Source: Puniceicoccales bacterium Verruco_01 (GTDB taxonomy: Bacteria > Verrucomicrobiota > Verrucomicrobiia > Opitutales > Oceanipulchritudinaceae). From it: a DNA stretch of 64,000 nucleotides. Made by a program: the position numbers and the translations under genes. Positions within the stretch are counted from its first letter, which is position 1. Every line of letters begins with the position of its first letter. The stretch is from positions 1-64,000 of the forward strand of contig LVBV01000017.1 of the NCBI GenBank assembly GCA_001604565.1. The letters run 5' to 3'. Shown piece by piece: positions 43,819 through 51,899 of this stretch. Below the pieces are notes generated by a model. The model did no database searches, was not told the origin of the DNA, and saw only the letters and a list, made by a program, of their open reading frames with translations.

Positions 43819-44283
43819 CTACTTGCGCCGCACGGCAATGCGGAAGGGATCGTCCCCCACCACCACGACCGCCGCGCCCTCCTCGATCAGGCCGTCGCGC
43901 GAAATTGCCTCAAGGGAGCGTCCCTGCACGAGGACCAGCCCCGAGGGATTGAGCCGCGTGGCCGCCACGCCCTCCGTGCCCGGCGCGATGCCACCGGAAC
44001 TCTGGGAGGATGTCGGCGGGGTCTTCGCATCGAGGAAGAACCAGCGGGCGAGCGGTCCCTTGCGCATGAGACGCACTTCAAGGAAGAAGAGGACGAGCCC
44101 CACGAACATCGTCCCGACGATTGAGGCCAGTCCCCACGTGGTGCCGTGCTGAATCCAGACCTGCCCGGAAAAGACGAGAAGGCAGATGGCCCCGATCGTC
44201 CCGGGAACACCGCCGGGAAGAATGATTTCCGCGGCCATGAGAAGCAGGCCCGCAACCAGCAGGGTGATCGCCATCGTGCTCAT
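43819..44283 (-). CDS. NfeD-family membrane protein (154 aa)
   Basis: Membrane helices near residues 5-27, 30-45 and 50-72 are followed by a short OB-fold region in the last 55 residues (EGVAATRLNPSGLVLVQGRS, IEEGAAVVVVGDDPFRIAV), which is the NfeD arrangement. NfeD proteins often pair with stomatin-like proteins or a ClpP-like protease at the membrane; neither is seen here. It follows prmC by 64 bases on the same strand. Confidence 0.85.
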   Translation of the reverse strand: MSTMAITLLVAGLLLMAAEIILPGGVPGTIGAICLLVFSGQVWIQHGTTWGLASIVGTMFVGLVLFFLEVRLMRKGPLARWFFLDAKTPPTSSQSSGGIAPGTEGVAATRLNPSGLVLVQGRSLEAISRDGLIEEGAAVVVVGDDPFRIAVRRK

Positions 44284-44347
44284 TGCAGGCGAAAATAAAA
44301 GAGCGGACGCGTCCGCGCGAGGAGAAACCGCAGATCTTGTCGCGTCT

Positions 44348-45190
44348 TCAGGGTTTGCGGGCGTAAAAGTGGCGGGGCCGTCCGGAAAGGTCGCTCCGGC
44401 ACTCGATATCGCGGTAGCCGATCTTCTCCGCAAGGGCCCGGAGCGCCGCGTGCTGGGCAATGCCGGTTTCAAGAGCCAGAAGCCCGTCGTGGGCTAGGCG
44501 CGCAAAGGCTCCCGCCACGATCTTGGCAAGGTCCGCAAGGCCTCCGTCCTCCGCCACGAGGGCGCCCTGCGGCTCCCAGTCCCGCACCTCCGGCTCCGCC
44601 TGCGCCCATTCCTCCCGCGTGAGGTACGGCGGATTGGAGACGATCGCCCCATAGCCCTCCCCGGCGGCGGCAAACCAGTCCGAGACGATGAACTTCACCC
44701 TTTCCGCAAGAGCGTTCGACGCGGCGTTCTCGCGGGCAAGGGCCAGCGCCTCCTCCGAAACGTCGAACGCTTCCAACGCGCAGCCCGGCCACGCCTTGGC
44801 GAGGGAGAGGGCGATGGCCCCGGTGCCGGTGCCAAGGTCCAGCGCCTTGGCGGGGGGCTCCTTCATCCGCTCCAGCACCCCGGCGACGAGTTCCTCCGTC
44901 TCGGGCCGCGGGATCAGCGCGCGAGGATCGCACCGGAGCTTCAAATCCATGAACTGCCAGTTCCCCAAGACATACTGGAGCGGCTCGCGTGCGGCACGGC
45001 GGCGGACGAGGGGCCGGATCTTCGCGAGGATCCCCTCCTCCATCGGCTTGTCGAAACGCAAAAACAGGTCCAGCCGCCGGCATCCGAGAGCCTCCGCGAG
45101 GATCCACTCCGCCTGAAGGCGCGGCTGCGGTACGCCCTTTTGCGCAAAGTAATCCGCCGTCTTGTTCAGTATCTCCAGAAGGGAGAGCAT
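44348..45190 (-). CDS. prmC: Peptide chain release factor N5-glutamine methyltransferase
   Basis: A 280-aa SAM enzyme that methylates the GGQ glutamine of release factors. The helical N-domain ends near GNWQFMDLKLRCDPRALIPRPET; the Rossmann domain has LDLGTGTGAIALSLA (SAM motif) and IVSNPPY, the NPPY that binds glutamine. Length fits. The start at 45190 (MLSLLEILNKTADYFAQKGV) gives the normal N-terminus. The region between it and thiD (45191-45277) is divergent and only 87 bp long. Confidence 0.94.
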   Translation of the reverse strand: MLSLLEILNKTADYFAQKGVPQPRLQAEWILAEALGCRRLDLFLRFDKPMEEGILAKIRPLVRRRAAREPLQYVLGNWQFMDLKLRCDPRALIPRPETEELVAGVLERMKEPPAKALDLGTGTGAIALSLAKAWPGCALEAFDVSEEALALARENAASNALAERVKFIVSDWFAAAGEGYGAIVSNPPYLTREEWAQAEPEVRDWEPQGALVAEDGGLADLAKIVAGAFARLAHDGLLALETGIAQHAALRALAEKIGYRDIECRSDLSGRPRHFYARKP

Positions 45191-45277
45191 CCGTCCATGC
45201 TTCGGGTTGAAGGGCGCCGTGTCGAGGCCAAGTTGCCGCGCTTGACGCAAAGCCGCGCTTCCGGCCAGTATCGCAAT

Positions 45278-46108
45278 ATGAAGACAGACCCCGTTCTCAG
45301 AGGAAACATGCCGGTTGCCATGACGGTCGCTGGGTCGGACAGCGGGGCGGGCGCCGGAATTCAGGCGGATCTGCTCAGCTTCGCGGCGCTGGGGGTCTTC
45401 GGCGTCACAGCGATCACCTGCCTCACGGCGCAGAATCCGGGCGGCGTCAAGTCCGTCCACGCCGCGCCGCCACAGTTCGTGGCGGACGAGCTGACGCAGC
45501 TTTCCTCCTACTTTTCGATCGGCGCCCTCAAGACGGGCATGCTCTACGACGAGGGCATCATCGCCGTCGTCTGCGCCTTTCTCGAAAAACACCGGGGGAT
45601 CGCGGCGGTCGTCGATCCCGTCATGGTGGCGACGAGCGGCGCCGCGCTTCTCCGGCCCGAGGCGGCGACCCTCGTGAAAAAGCGCCTTCTGCCGCTGGCG
45701 GCCCTCGTGACGCCGAACCTCGACGAAGTGGCGGCCCTGACGGGCAGCCGCCCGCACGACGCGGCCACCATGCGACTTGCCGCAAAACAGATTCACGAGG
45801 ACTGCGGCGCGGCGGTGCTCGTCAAGGGCGGGCACCTCGCCGATCCGGACAAGGTGACGGACATCCTCTACACGCGGGAGGGCCTCTGCCTTGCCTTCGA
45901 GGATGCGCGCCAGCCGGGCGTGAACACCCACGGGAGCGGCTGCACCCTCTCCGCCGCCATAGCGGCATTCCTCGCACGGGAAGAGCCTCTGGAGGAGGCC
46001 GTGGCCCTCGCGCGGCGGTATCTTCTGAAGGGCATGGCGCACCCCATCGTTCTCGGCAGGGAACGCTTTATTTCGCACCTGCCGGAGGCGCCGGAACTAT
46101 CCTTGTAG
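45278..46108 (+). CDS. thiD: Hydroxymethylpyrimidine kinase / phosphomethylpyrimidine kinase
   Basis: A 276-aa ribokinase-fold kinase that makes HMP-pyrophosphate in thiamine synthesis. Motifs are VAGSDSGAGAGIQADL at the start, TAITCLTAQN, KTGMLY, VVDPVMVATSG, VTPNLDEVAALTG and the anion-hole region NTHGSGCTLSAAIAAFLA. An ATG ten codons on could also be used. It ends in a 12-bp overlap with the convergent coaB gene. No TPP riboswitch and no other thi genes were seen. Confidence 0.94.
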   Translation: MKTDPVLRGNMPVAMTVAGSDSGAGAGIQADLLSFAALGVFGVTAITCLTAQNPGGVKSVHAAPPQFVADELTQLSSYFSIGALKTGMLYDEGIIAVVCAFLEKHRGIAAVVDPVMVATSGAALLRPEAATLVKKRLLPLAALVTPNLDEVAALTGSRPHDAATMRLAAKQIHEDCGAAVLVKGGHLADPDKVTDILYTREGLCLAFEDARQPGVNTHGSGCTLSAAIAAFLAREEPLEEAVALARRYLLKGMAHPIVLGRERFISHLPEAPELSL

Positions 46109-46744
46109 GCGTTCGCGAATCGCCGCGACGATTTCTTCGGCAATCTCGGTCTTCGGCGCGGGGCCGATTTCCCGGCGGGCTCCGTCGCGAAAGAGGAGCG
46201 TCACAGTGTTCTCCTCGCTCATGAAGCCGCCGGTGGGGCCACCGACGCGGTTGGCCACCATCATGTCGCAATTCTTGGCCCTCATCTTGCCTTCCGCGTA
46301 GGCGACGACGTCGCCCGTCTCCGCCGCGAAGCCCACGACGAACTGCCCCGGCTTCTTGCGCGCGGCGACACTCTTCAGGATGTCCACCGTCGGCTCCATC
46401 TCGATCGTCATGGAAAGCTCCCCCTTCTTCACCTTGTGATCGGCCCTCTCCTTCGGGCGATAGTCGCTCACGGCGGCGCTCATGACGAGGAGGTCGGCCC
46501 CGTCGAAGGCTTCGTCCACCGCGCGGAACATCTCGGCGGCGCTTGTTACGTCCACGCGCGTCACGCCCTCCGGTGTCGGCAGGGACACGGGCCCGGCGAC
46601 GAGCGTCACGGCCCAGCCGGTCCTCGCGGCGGCGGCGGCCACGGCAAAGCCCATCCTCCCGCTCGAAGGATTGCTCACGAAGCGGACGGGATCGAAGAAC
46701 TCGCGGGTGGGGCCCGCGGTGACAAGACAGCGGAGAGGCTTCAT
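46097..46744 (-). CDS. coaB: Stand-alone phosphopantothenate-cysteine ligase domain protein
   Basis: A 215-aa DFP-domain protein: [19 protein letters not shown] at the start, [22 protein letters not shown] and GFAAETGD are the ligase motifs for CTP or ATP binding and condensation of phosphopantothenate with cysteine. The flavin decarboxylase half (CoaC), usually fused at the N-terminus, is missing; it should be elsewhere if the pathway is complete. The stop overlaps the end of thiD by 12 bases on the other strand. It follows the acyltransferase-like gene by 7 bases and is likely co-transcribed. Confidence 0.88.
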   Translation of the reverse strand: MKPLRCLVTAGPTREFFDPVRFVSNPSSGRMGFAVAAAAARTGWAVTLVAGPVSLPTPEGVTRVDVTSAAEMFRAVDEAFDGADLLVMSAAVSDYRPKERADHKVKKGELSMTIEMEPTVDILKSVAARKKPGQFVVGFAAETGDVVAYAEGKMRAKNCDMMVANRVGGPTGGFMSEENTVTLLFRDGARREIGPAPKTEIAEEIVAAIRERLQG

Positions 46745-46751
46745 GGGAAAG

Positions 46752-47516
46752 TCAGCGGTTACCAGTTTCGCCGGGAGCCTCCGCAGCTTTCGCAAGGGAG
46801 GCCTCTGCCGCGGCTTTTTCGGCGGCGAGGCGACGCTCTTTCGCGCAGCGGGGCGGCTCGGGCAGGTCGCTTGTCAGTTCCAGCATCGCCTTCCGCAGGA
46901 ATTCCGCACATTCGGCACGGTCCTTCGGCAGCTCCGCTCGGGTGAAGCGCCTCCCGCGCATCTCCACGACCGAGAAGGGCGCGGGCAGGTAGAAGCCGTC
47001 CCAGGAGTTGAAGCGCAGGGCGTGTCTGGGATTGGCCTGAAGAAGGATCACCGGCGCGTTCGCCATGCGGGCCAGTGCCGCAGCGCCCTCGTGAAAGGTG
47101 TAGAGAGGCCCGCGCGGACCGTCCGGAGTGATGGCGATGTCATGGCCCTCCTTGAGGCATTGGAGCAGTTCCAAGGCCACGGCGGAGGCGCGTTTGGACG
47201 AGGAACCCCTGCGGGAGCGGATGCCCAGCATCCCGATGAAGGCCGAGATGAGCGAGCCGTCGCGGCTGGAGCTGATCGCGGCGTAGATGCGGCGCGTTCG
47301 GCGGTATTTCCAGCGCATCTTGGGGGAGAAAAGGATGCGGTTGTGCCAGATGACGAGGACCGAGGGCACGGAGCAGTCCGAAAGGGCCGCGATCTCGCCC
47401 TCCGGCGCGCGGTAACGCAGGGTGAGGTAATACGCCCGAGCAAAGAGCGAGAGAACCCACAGCAGCGCCTTCTCGAAAAACCCGAGCCTGTGCACTGCTC
47501 TTTCCGTCCCGCTCAT
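46752..47516 (-). CDS. DUF374/LPLAT-family acyltransferase-like membrane protein (254 aa)
   Basis: An N-terminal hydrophobic segment precedes a DUF374-type core: [13 protein letters not shown] (His), [41 protein letters not shown] and a following [14 protein letters not shown]. The HN and PDGPRGP motifs are those of lysophospholipid acyltransferase-like proteins of unknown substrate, thought to act in lipid A or phospholipid modification. The C-terminus is Ala/Glu-rich. It is seven bases upstream of coaB. Confidence 0.86.
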   Translation of the reverse strand: MSGTERAVHRLGFFEKALLWVLSLFARAYYLTLRYRAPEGEIAALSDCSVPSVLVIWHNRILFSPKMRWKYRRTRRIYAAISSSRDGSLISAFIGMLGIRSRRGSSSKRASAVALELLQCLKEGHDIAITPDGPRGPLYTFHEGAAALARMANAPVILLQANPRHALRFNSWDGFYLPAPFSVVEMRGRRFTRAELPKDRAECAEFLRKAMLELTSDLPEPPRCAKERRLAAEKAAAEASLAKAAEAPGETGNR

Positions 47517-47579
47517 GGAATCATCCTGCCAAAATCGCGTGACATGCACAAGCCGCACCTTGCCGGTCGTCACAAACCG

Positions 47580-48638
47580 TCATTGCGGACGGCTGGGGGC
47601 CAGGAGCCGGATTTCCTCCACCAGTTCCCGCAGAACGGGACGCACCTCGTCCGCAAGGGTGGCATTCGCATAGGCCACCCAGCAGACCGGATACGTGGTG
47701 TTCATCGGCCCGGCGACGGCGCCGCGCAGCGGATGCTCCACGATGCAGCCGGCCTCGCGCGCGAGCATCTCGGTGCAGATGTCGTAGGGGTGGCAGACGA
47801 GGGTTGTCTCCAGTCCCAGCGCGCGCAGGGCGTAGGGCCGCAGGTCCCCCACCAGGCGGTCGTGCCCGCACATGATCTCGTAGAGCTGGCCGCCCGTGCT
47901 GATGTACTGGTCGTCGAAAATGACGGGGCTCGGCGAGGTACCAAGGCCCACGATGCGCTCCCAGAGGGATTCCTCCAGCTGCGCGGTCATCACGCGGCCC
48001 TCCGGGAAGAACTTGGAAAAGGAGGCAAAGCCGTGGCGGAAATCCAGCGCCCGCGAAGGCGTGAGGGTGACGCGTTCCGGCGGCAGGGCGGAACTACGCA
48101 CGTCAAAGCACTCCGCGACGAGTCCCCTGCCCTTCACGGCGCTCAATTGATCGCTCCGCCATTGCCGGGTTGTCGGCAGCTCCGTCATCGCGGCGACGCA
48201 GATGTTCTCGATCCGCGCGACCGACGCATCCCCCGGGGCCACGCCCGCGAGACTCCATGCGGAGCGTTTGTCGTACATCAGGCCCCTCGTGCCGTCCACG
48301 GGGTCGATGATGCAGGTCAGAAGGGCCGGTCCCTTCGCGCGCGAGGGCAGCAAAACCGGGGAGATTTCGTCGAGGCCCTCCATCACGAGGTGCACGGGCC
48401 ACTCCTCGGGCCAATTCGCCTCGAACCACTCAAGAAGCGGCTTCTCCACCATCTTGTCGATGCGGTAGATCGTGTCGGAGGGCGTTTGCTCCGCCACGTC
48501 GGCAAGCTCACCGCCGCGCGAACGATCGCGGCCAGAGAGGAGATGCTCGCGCAAATCCTTCTGCAGGGCGCAGAGGAGAAGGCGGATCCTCTCCAGATCG
48601 ACGTGATCGGGAAAGTCGGGATGGGGAATGTCGGGCAT
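47580..48638 (-). CDS. Inositol monophosphatase-family phosphatase (352 aa)
   Basis: The FIG-superfamily metal site is present: Glu87 in [16 protein letters not shown] with Asp112 and Asp115, and a late glycine-rich region GGQLYEIM. The protein is longer than bacterial SuhB (about 270 aa), with extra sequence around 50-85 and 140-230. It may hydrolyse inositol 1-phosphate, fructose 1,6-bisphosphate or 3'-phosphoadenosine 5'-phosphate; the residues that decide this are not clear. It lies 63 bases upstream of the acyltransferase gene on the same strand. Confidence 0.82.
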   Translation of the reverse strand: MPDIPHPDFPDHVDLERIRLLLCALQKDLREHLLSGRDRSRGGELADVAEQTPSDTIYRIDKMVEKPLLEWFEANWPEEWPVHLVMEGLDEISPVLLPSRAKGPALLTCIIDPVDGTRGLMYDKRSAWSLAGVAPGDASVARIENICVAAMTELPTTRQWRSDQLSAVKGRGLVAECFDVRSSALPPERVTLTPSRALDFRHGFASFSKFFPEGRVMTAQLEESLWERIVGLGTSPSPVIFDDQYISTGGQLYEIMCGHDRLVGDLRPYALRALGLETTLVCHPYDICTEMLAREAGCIVEHPLRGAVAGPMNTTYPVCWVAYANATLADEVRPVLRELVEEIRLLAPSRPQ

Positions 48639-48835
48639 GGGGCGAAGCCGGGCACGACGAGTGCCGGTGTGGTTTCCGGCAGAGGGGGCGGGGCTGTGTT
48701 ACACTTCAGAGAAGAATCGACTCAGTTTCAATCAAGGTTAGGGGGAAAACTCTATTTTTTAGTCCGCAAGCCGGAAAAGCAACTCAAGATGCGAAAAAAG
48801 CGGACAACACGCCCCCGGAATGCCATGAACCACTC

Positions 48836-49003
48836 ATGTTCAAACTCCTGATCTTCGTCGGCATGACGGTGGGCGGCTGGGCCGGATGGTGGCTGGGGGA
48901 GCAGTTTTCGGACGGTCTCGGCCTTCCCCTTTTCCTCTCGGGAATCGGAACCCTGGCCGGAATTGTGGCAGGATGGTGGCTTGCGAAGAAGATCGAGGAG
49001 TGA
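48836..49003 (+). CDS. Small two-helix membrane protein with AGWWL repeats (55 aa)
   Basis: The frame [20 protein letters not shown] ... [16 protein letters not shown] encodes two Gly/Trp-rich membrane helices joined by a short loop [11 protein letters not shown], with a charged C-terminal tail. The motifs GWAGWWL and VAGWWLA look like an internal duplication. It is 34 bases upstream of gmk on the same strand and may be co-transcribed. No Shine-Dalgarno is seen. I recognise no family. Confidence 0.65.
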   Translation: MFKLLIFVGMTVGGWAGWWLGEQFSDGLGLPLFLSGIGTLAGIVAGWWLAKKIEE

Positions 49004-49037
49004 GAAACTCTCCCGCGAACTTTCCTTTCGACACCCC

Positions 49038-49658
49038 ATGAACGACATGCCCGCGGACAGGCACAGCCTCCTCCTCATCGTTTCCGGCCCCGCCGGCAGC
49101 GGCAAAACCACGCTCTGCGACCGCCTTCTGGCGGAATTCGCCCCGAGGCTGCGCCGCGTGGTGACGGCCACGAGCCGCGCGCCGCGTCCCGGCGAGATCG
49201 ACGGGGTGGATTACTTCTTCCTTTCCGACGAGGACTTTGTGGCGCGGGTGAAGGCGGGGGCCTTTTACGAGCACGCCCGCGTGCACTCGGCCCGCTACGG
49301 CGTCCTGCGCTGCGCGGTGCTGGAGGATCTGGCCGCTTCGCGCGATCTGCTCTTAAACATCGACGTGCAGGGCGCGGCCACCTTCCGCGGGGCGGCCCTC
49401 GTGGACCCGCGCATGGCCGGACGCCTCGCCTCGGTTTTCATCATGCCCCGCTCCATCGACCAGATCCGCGAGCGTCTGCAAAAGCGCGGCAGCGACGACA
49501 CCGCCGAAATCAACCGGCGTCTGGAAACGGCGAAGGTGGAGATGGGTGTCTGGAAAAGTTATGACTATACGATCGAAAGCGGCTCTCGCGAGGAGGATTA
49601 CGAGGCGATCCGCTCGATCTACCTCGCCGAGACGCTGCGCTCGGTCCGCCGGGGATAA
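49038..49658 (+). CDS. gmk: Guanylate kinase
   Basis: A 206-aa enzyme phosphorylating GMP to GDP. Motifs are the P-loop GPAGSGKTT, TSRAPRPGEIDGVDYFF (GMP site), FYEHARVHSARYG and the LNIDVQGAATFRG region. Length is normal. The start at 49038 follows the small membrane-protein gene. It converges with the ADP-ribosylglycohydrolase gene. Confidence 0.94.
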   Translation: MNDMPADRHSLLLIVSGPAGSGKTTLCDRLLAEFAPRLRRVVTATSRAPRPGEIDGVDYFFLSDEDFVARVKAGAFYEHARVHSARYGVLRCAVLEDLAASRDLLLNIDVQGAATFRGAALVDPRMAGRLASVFIMPRSIDQIRERLQKRGSDDTAEINRRLETAKVEMGVWKSYDYTIESGSREEDYEAIRSIYLAETLRSVRRG

Positions 49659-49667
49659 ACGGCACGG

Positions 49668-50594
49668 TCAGCTCCGCCCGAGCCACCGTTCGAGGATCGG
49701 GACGAAGAGCTGCTTGCCGCGCAGGGACTTCCACCACCGCTCCGGGATGCCCTGCACGCCGTGGCGCGCCCCCGCCACCGCTCCGGCAAGCGCCGCGTTC
49801 GTGCCCGCGTCGTTGCCGAAGAGCACGGCCCGGCGCGCGATCCTTTCGTAATCGGGCTCCTCCGCCGCACGTCGCGCGGCGTGCAGGCAGGCCGGGGCGC
49901 CCTCCCGGGGCGAATTTGTGCCCAGAATGGCGTCCAGCTCGCGCCGCAGGGGACCTCCCGGGTGGATTTCCCGGAGTGATTCCGCCGCCCGCTCGAATGC
50001 GTGGTCCGCGCCCTCCAGCTCCCGGCGCACCCACAGGGCGTACATCGACGAGGAAACAAGGGCCGCGGGATGTGCGTGGGTCAGGAGCGACTGCTTCTCT
50101 GCCGCCTCCGCCAGCGAGGCATCGTCCCCCCGCCAGAGAAGCGGCAGGGGCAGAACCCGCATGAGCGAGCCGGGGCCCGCGCCCTCGGGTCCGGCAAGAC
50201 CCGATTTCTCCGCCGGAACGCCCGCCTTGAAATTCGTCAGCGCCTCGCTCTCGGTGCCGCCCACGTCGAAGGGCCGGGAATCCACGGCCATGTAGCCGCC
50301 GCCCATCCACGCCAGAAGCCGCTGGCCGAAGTCGTCCAAATCCAGCCCGCCGCACTCCCAGAGGGACGCGAAGAGGCAGAGCGCCTGCGAGCCGTCGTCC
50401 GACCACGTCCCCGGCGGAACGCTCCCGTGATGACTGTGGAAAGACGCCGGAGGGCGCATCTCGATGGCCTCCGCGGCGGGCAGCTCGGAGGGTTTCCGTA
50501 GCTCGTAGGGCACGCCCAGGGCGTCACCCACGAGGAAGCCCACGAGGGCTCCCTCCAATCTTTCGCGGCGCGTCACTTTGTTCTGGCTTTCCAT
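49668..50594 (-). CDS. ADP-ribosylglycohydrolase-family protein with altered metal ligands (308 aa)
   Basis: The fold is recognisable from LVGFLVGDALGVPYE, TWSDDGSQALCLFASL, PGSLMRVLPL, LLTHAHPAAL and GNDAGTNAALAGAVAGA. In canonical family members the metal site is TDDT near the N-terminus and DxDT near the C-terminus. Here they read SDDG (65-68) and DAGT (262-265), so two Thr and the second Asp are replaced. It may bind metal poorly or have changed activity. It is convergent with gmk and downstream of galM. Confidence 0.82.
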   Translation of the reverse strand: MESQNKVTRRERLEGALVGFLVGDALGVPYELRKPSELPAAEAIEMRPPASFHSHHGSVPPGTWSDDGSQALCLFASLWECGGLDLDDFGQRLLAWMGGGYMAVDSRPFDVGGTESEALTNFKAGVPAEKSGLAGPEGAGPGSLMRVLPLPLLWRGDDASLAEAAEKQSLLTHAHPAALVSSSMYALWVRRELEGADHAFERAAESLREIHPGGPLRRELDAILGTNSPREGAPACLHAARRAAEEPDYERIARRAVLFGNDAGTNAALAGAVAGARHGVQGIPERWWKSLRGKQLFVPILERWLGRS

Positions 50595-50685
50595 GCTGGC
50601 GTGATCGTTCCGCCATGAAGCATGTTGCATTCCCGGCGGCGCGTCTTGCGGACAATTGCTTCATGCCGCGCTTTCTGTACGCAAG

Positions 50686-50710
50686 GCGGCGCGGGGATCA
50701 CCCGCGCCGC
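50686..50710 (-). terminator. Possible terminator hairpin of galM
   Basis: A 10-bp GC stem (50701-50710 with 50686-50695) lies 30 bases beyond the galM stop. There is no T-run on the minus strand, so it may not be intrinsic. Confidence 0.35.
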
Positions 50711-50739
50711 TGGAAATCGGAAAAAGAGCCGCCCGGAGG

Positions 50740-51894
50740 CTACTTCACGAAGAAATGCAGGACCGTCACGCTCGAATAGAGCTTGCCGGGCTGGAGGATC
50801 GTGGAGGGGAAGTTCGGGTGGTTCGGACTGTCCGGATAGTGTTGCGTCTCAAGGCACAGGCCATGACGCCTGGCCAGCGGGATGCCGTTCTTGCCGGTCG
50901 GCTCGTTCAGGGCGTTGCCGGAGTAGAACTGCACGGCGGGCTCGGTGGTGGAAATCTCCATCGCGCGTCCGCTTTCCGGATCGAAAAGCTCGATCTGTTT
51001 CTTGAGCGTGCCGTCGCTCGAAGTGAAGACGAAGTTGTGGTCGTAACCGCCGCCGAGCTTGAGCTGCGCGTCGGCATCGTCCACGCGGGCGCCGACGGTG
51101 GTGGGTTTGCGGAAGTCAAAGGGCGTGCCCTCCACGGAGGTCACCTGTCCCGTCGGAATGAGCTGGGCGTTCACGGGGGTGATGCGGTCGGCATCCATCG
51201 TCAGGACGTTGCCGAGGATGTCCTTCTTGGGATCGCCCGAAAGGTTGTAATACATGTGGTGCGTGAGGTTCACCGGCGTCGCCTTGTCGGTGCGGGCCTC
51301 GTAGCTGATGACGAGCGAGTTGTCCGCCGTCACCCTGAAGGTCATGGAGACTTCGAGATTGCCGGGATAGCCGTTTTCGCCGTCCGGGGAGAGGCGGGTC
51401 ATCTTCACCCCCGCGCAGTCCTTGCAGCAGAGTTTCTCGCCCTTCCACATCACCTTGTCGTAACCGGGCTTGCCGCCGTGGAGGCTGTTGCCGTTCTCGT
51501 TGGCGGTGACGTGGTACGTCGTCCCGTCGATCGTGAAGGAAGATCCGCCGATGCGGTTGCCATAGCGTCCGATGCCCGCGCCCTGATAGGAGGAGCAGGC
51601 CGCGTAGCCCGAGGGATCGTCGAAGCCGAGGACGAGGTCCGCGAGCTTGCCGTTTTTGTCGGGAGCCACGATCGAGACCACGGTTGCGCCGTAGGTGGCC
51701 ACGCTGACGGAGAAGCCCGTGCCGTTGGACAGGGTGTAGAGTTCGACGGGGCTGCCGTCGGGGGCCGTGCCCCAAGGTTTCACGCTTACATTCATCGATT
51801 GACTGTCACAGGTTTGTTTGTCGCAGGCGCCCTGGGCCGCGTACGGCACGCACAGCGCACAGGCCACTCCCGCAAGTAATGTCATGCTCTTCAT
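50740..51894 (-). CDS. galM: Exported aldose 1-epimerase (galactose mutarotase)
   Basis: A 384-aa periplasmic mutarotase with a signal peptide (1-22). Catalytic residues are His213 in VNLTHHMYYNL and Glu349 in CLETQHYPDSPNHPN; the RYGNRIGGSSF and GGYDHNFV motifs match the family. It interconverts alpha and beta sugar anomers, speeding galactose or arabinose uptake after GH2 action. It starts 5 bases after the GH2 stop and is the last gene of the arabinose/galactoside operon. Oddly it carries a cysteine cluster (Cys24, Cys29, Cys100, Cys156, Cys157, Cys160) not usual for GalM. Confidence 0.93.
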   Translation of the reverse strand: MKSMTLLAGVACALCVPYAAQGACDKQTCDSQSMNVSVKPWGTAPDGSPVELYTLSNGTGFSVSVATYGATVVSIVAPDKNGKLADLVLGFDDPSGYAACSSYQGAGIGRYGNRIGGSSFTIDGTTYHVTANENGNSLHGGKPGYDKVMWKGEKLCCKDCAGVKMTRLSPDGENGYPGNLEVSMTFRVTADNSLVISYEARTDKATPVNLTHHMYYNLSGDPKKDILGNVLTMDADRITPVNAQLIPTGQVTSVEGTPFDFRKPTTVGARVDDADAQLKLGGGYDHNFVFTSSDGTLKKQIELFDPESGRAMEISTTEPAVQFYSGNALNEPTGKNGIPLARRHGLCLETQHYPDSPNHPNFPSTILQPGKLYSSVTVLHFFVK

Positions 51895-51899
51895 GCTGT

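Noticed and set aside
45191-45277. TPP riboswitch before thiD
   Set aside because: The gap to the divergent prmC gene is only 87 bp and the conserved THI-box core is absent.
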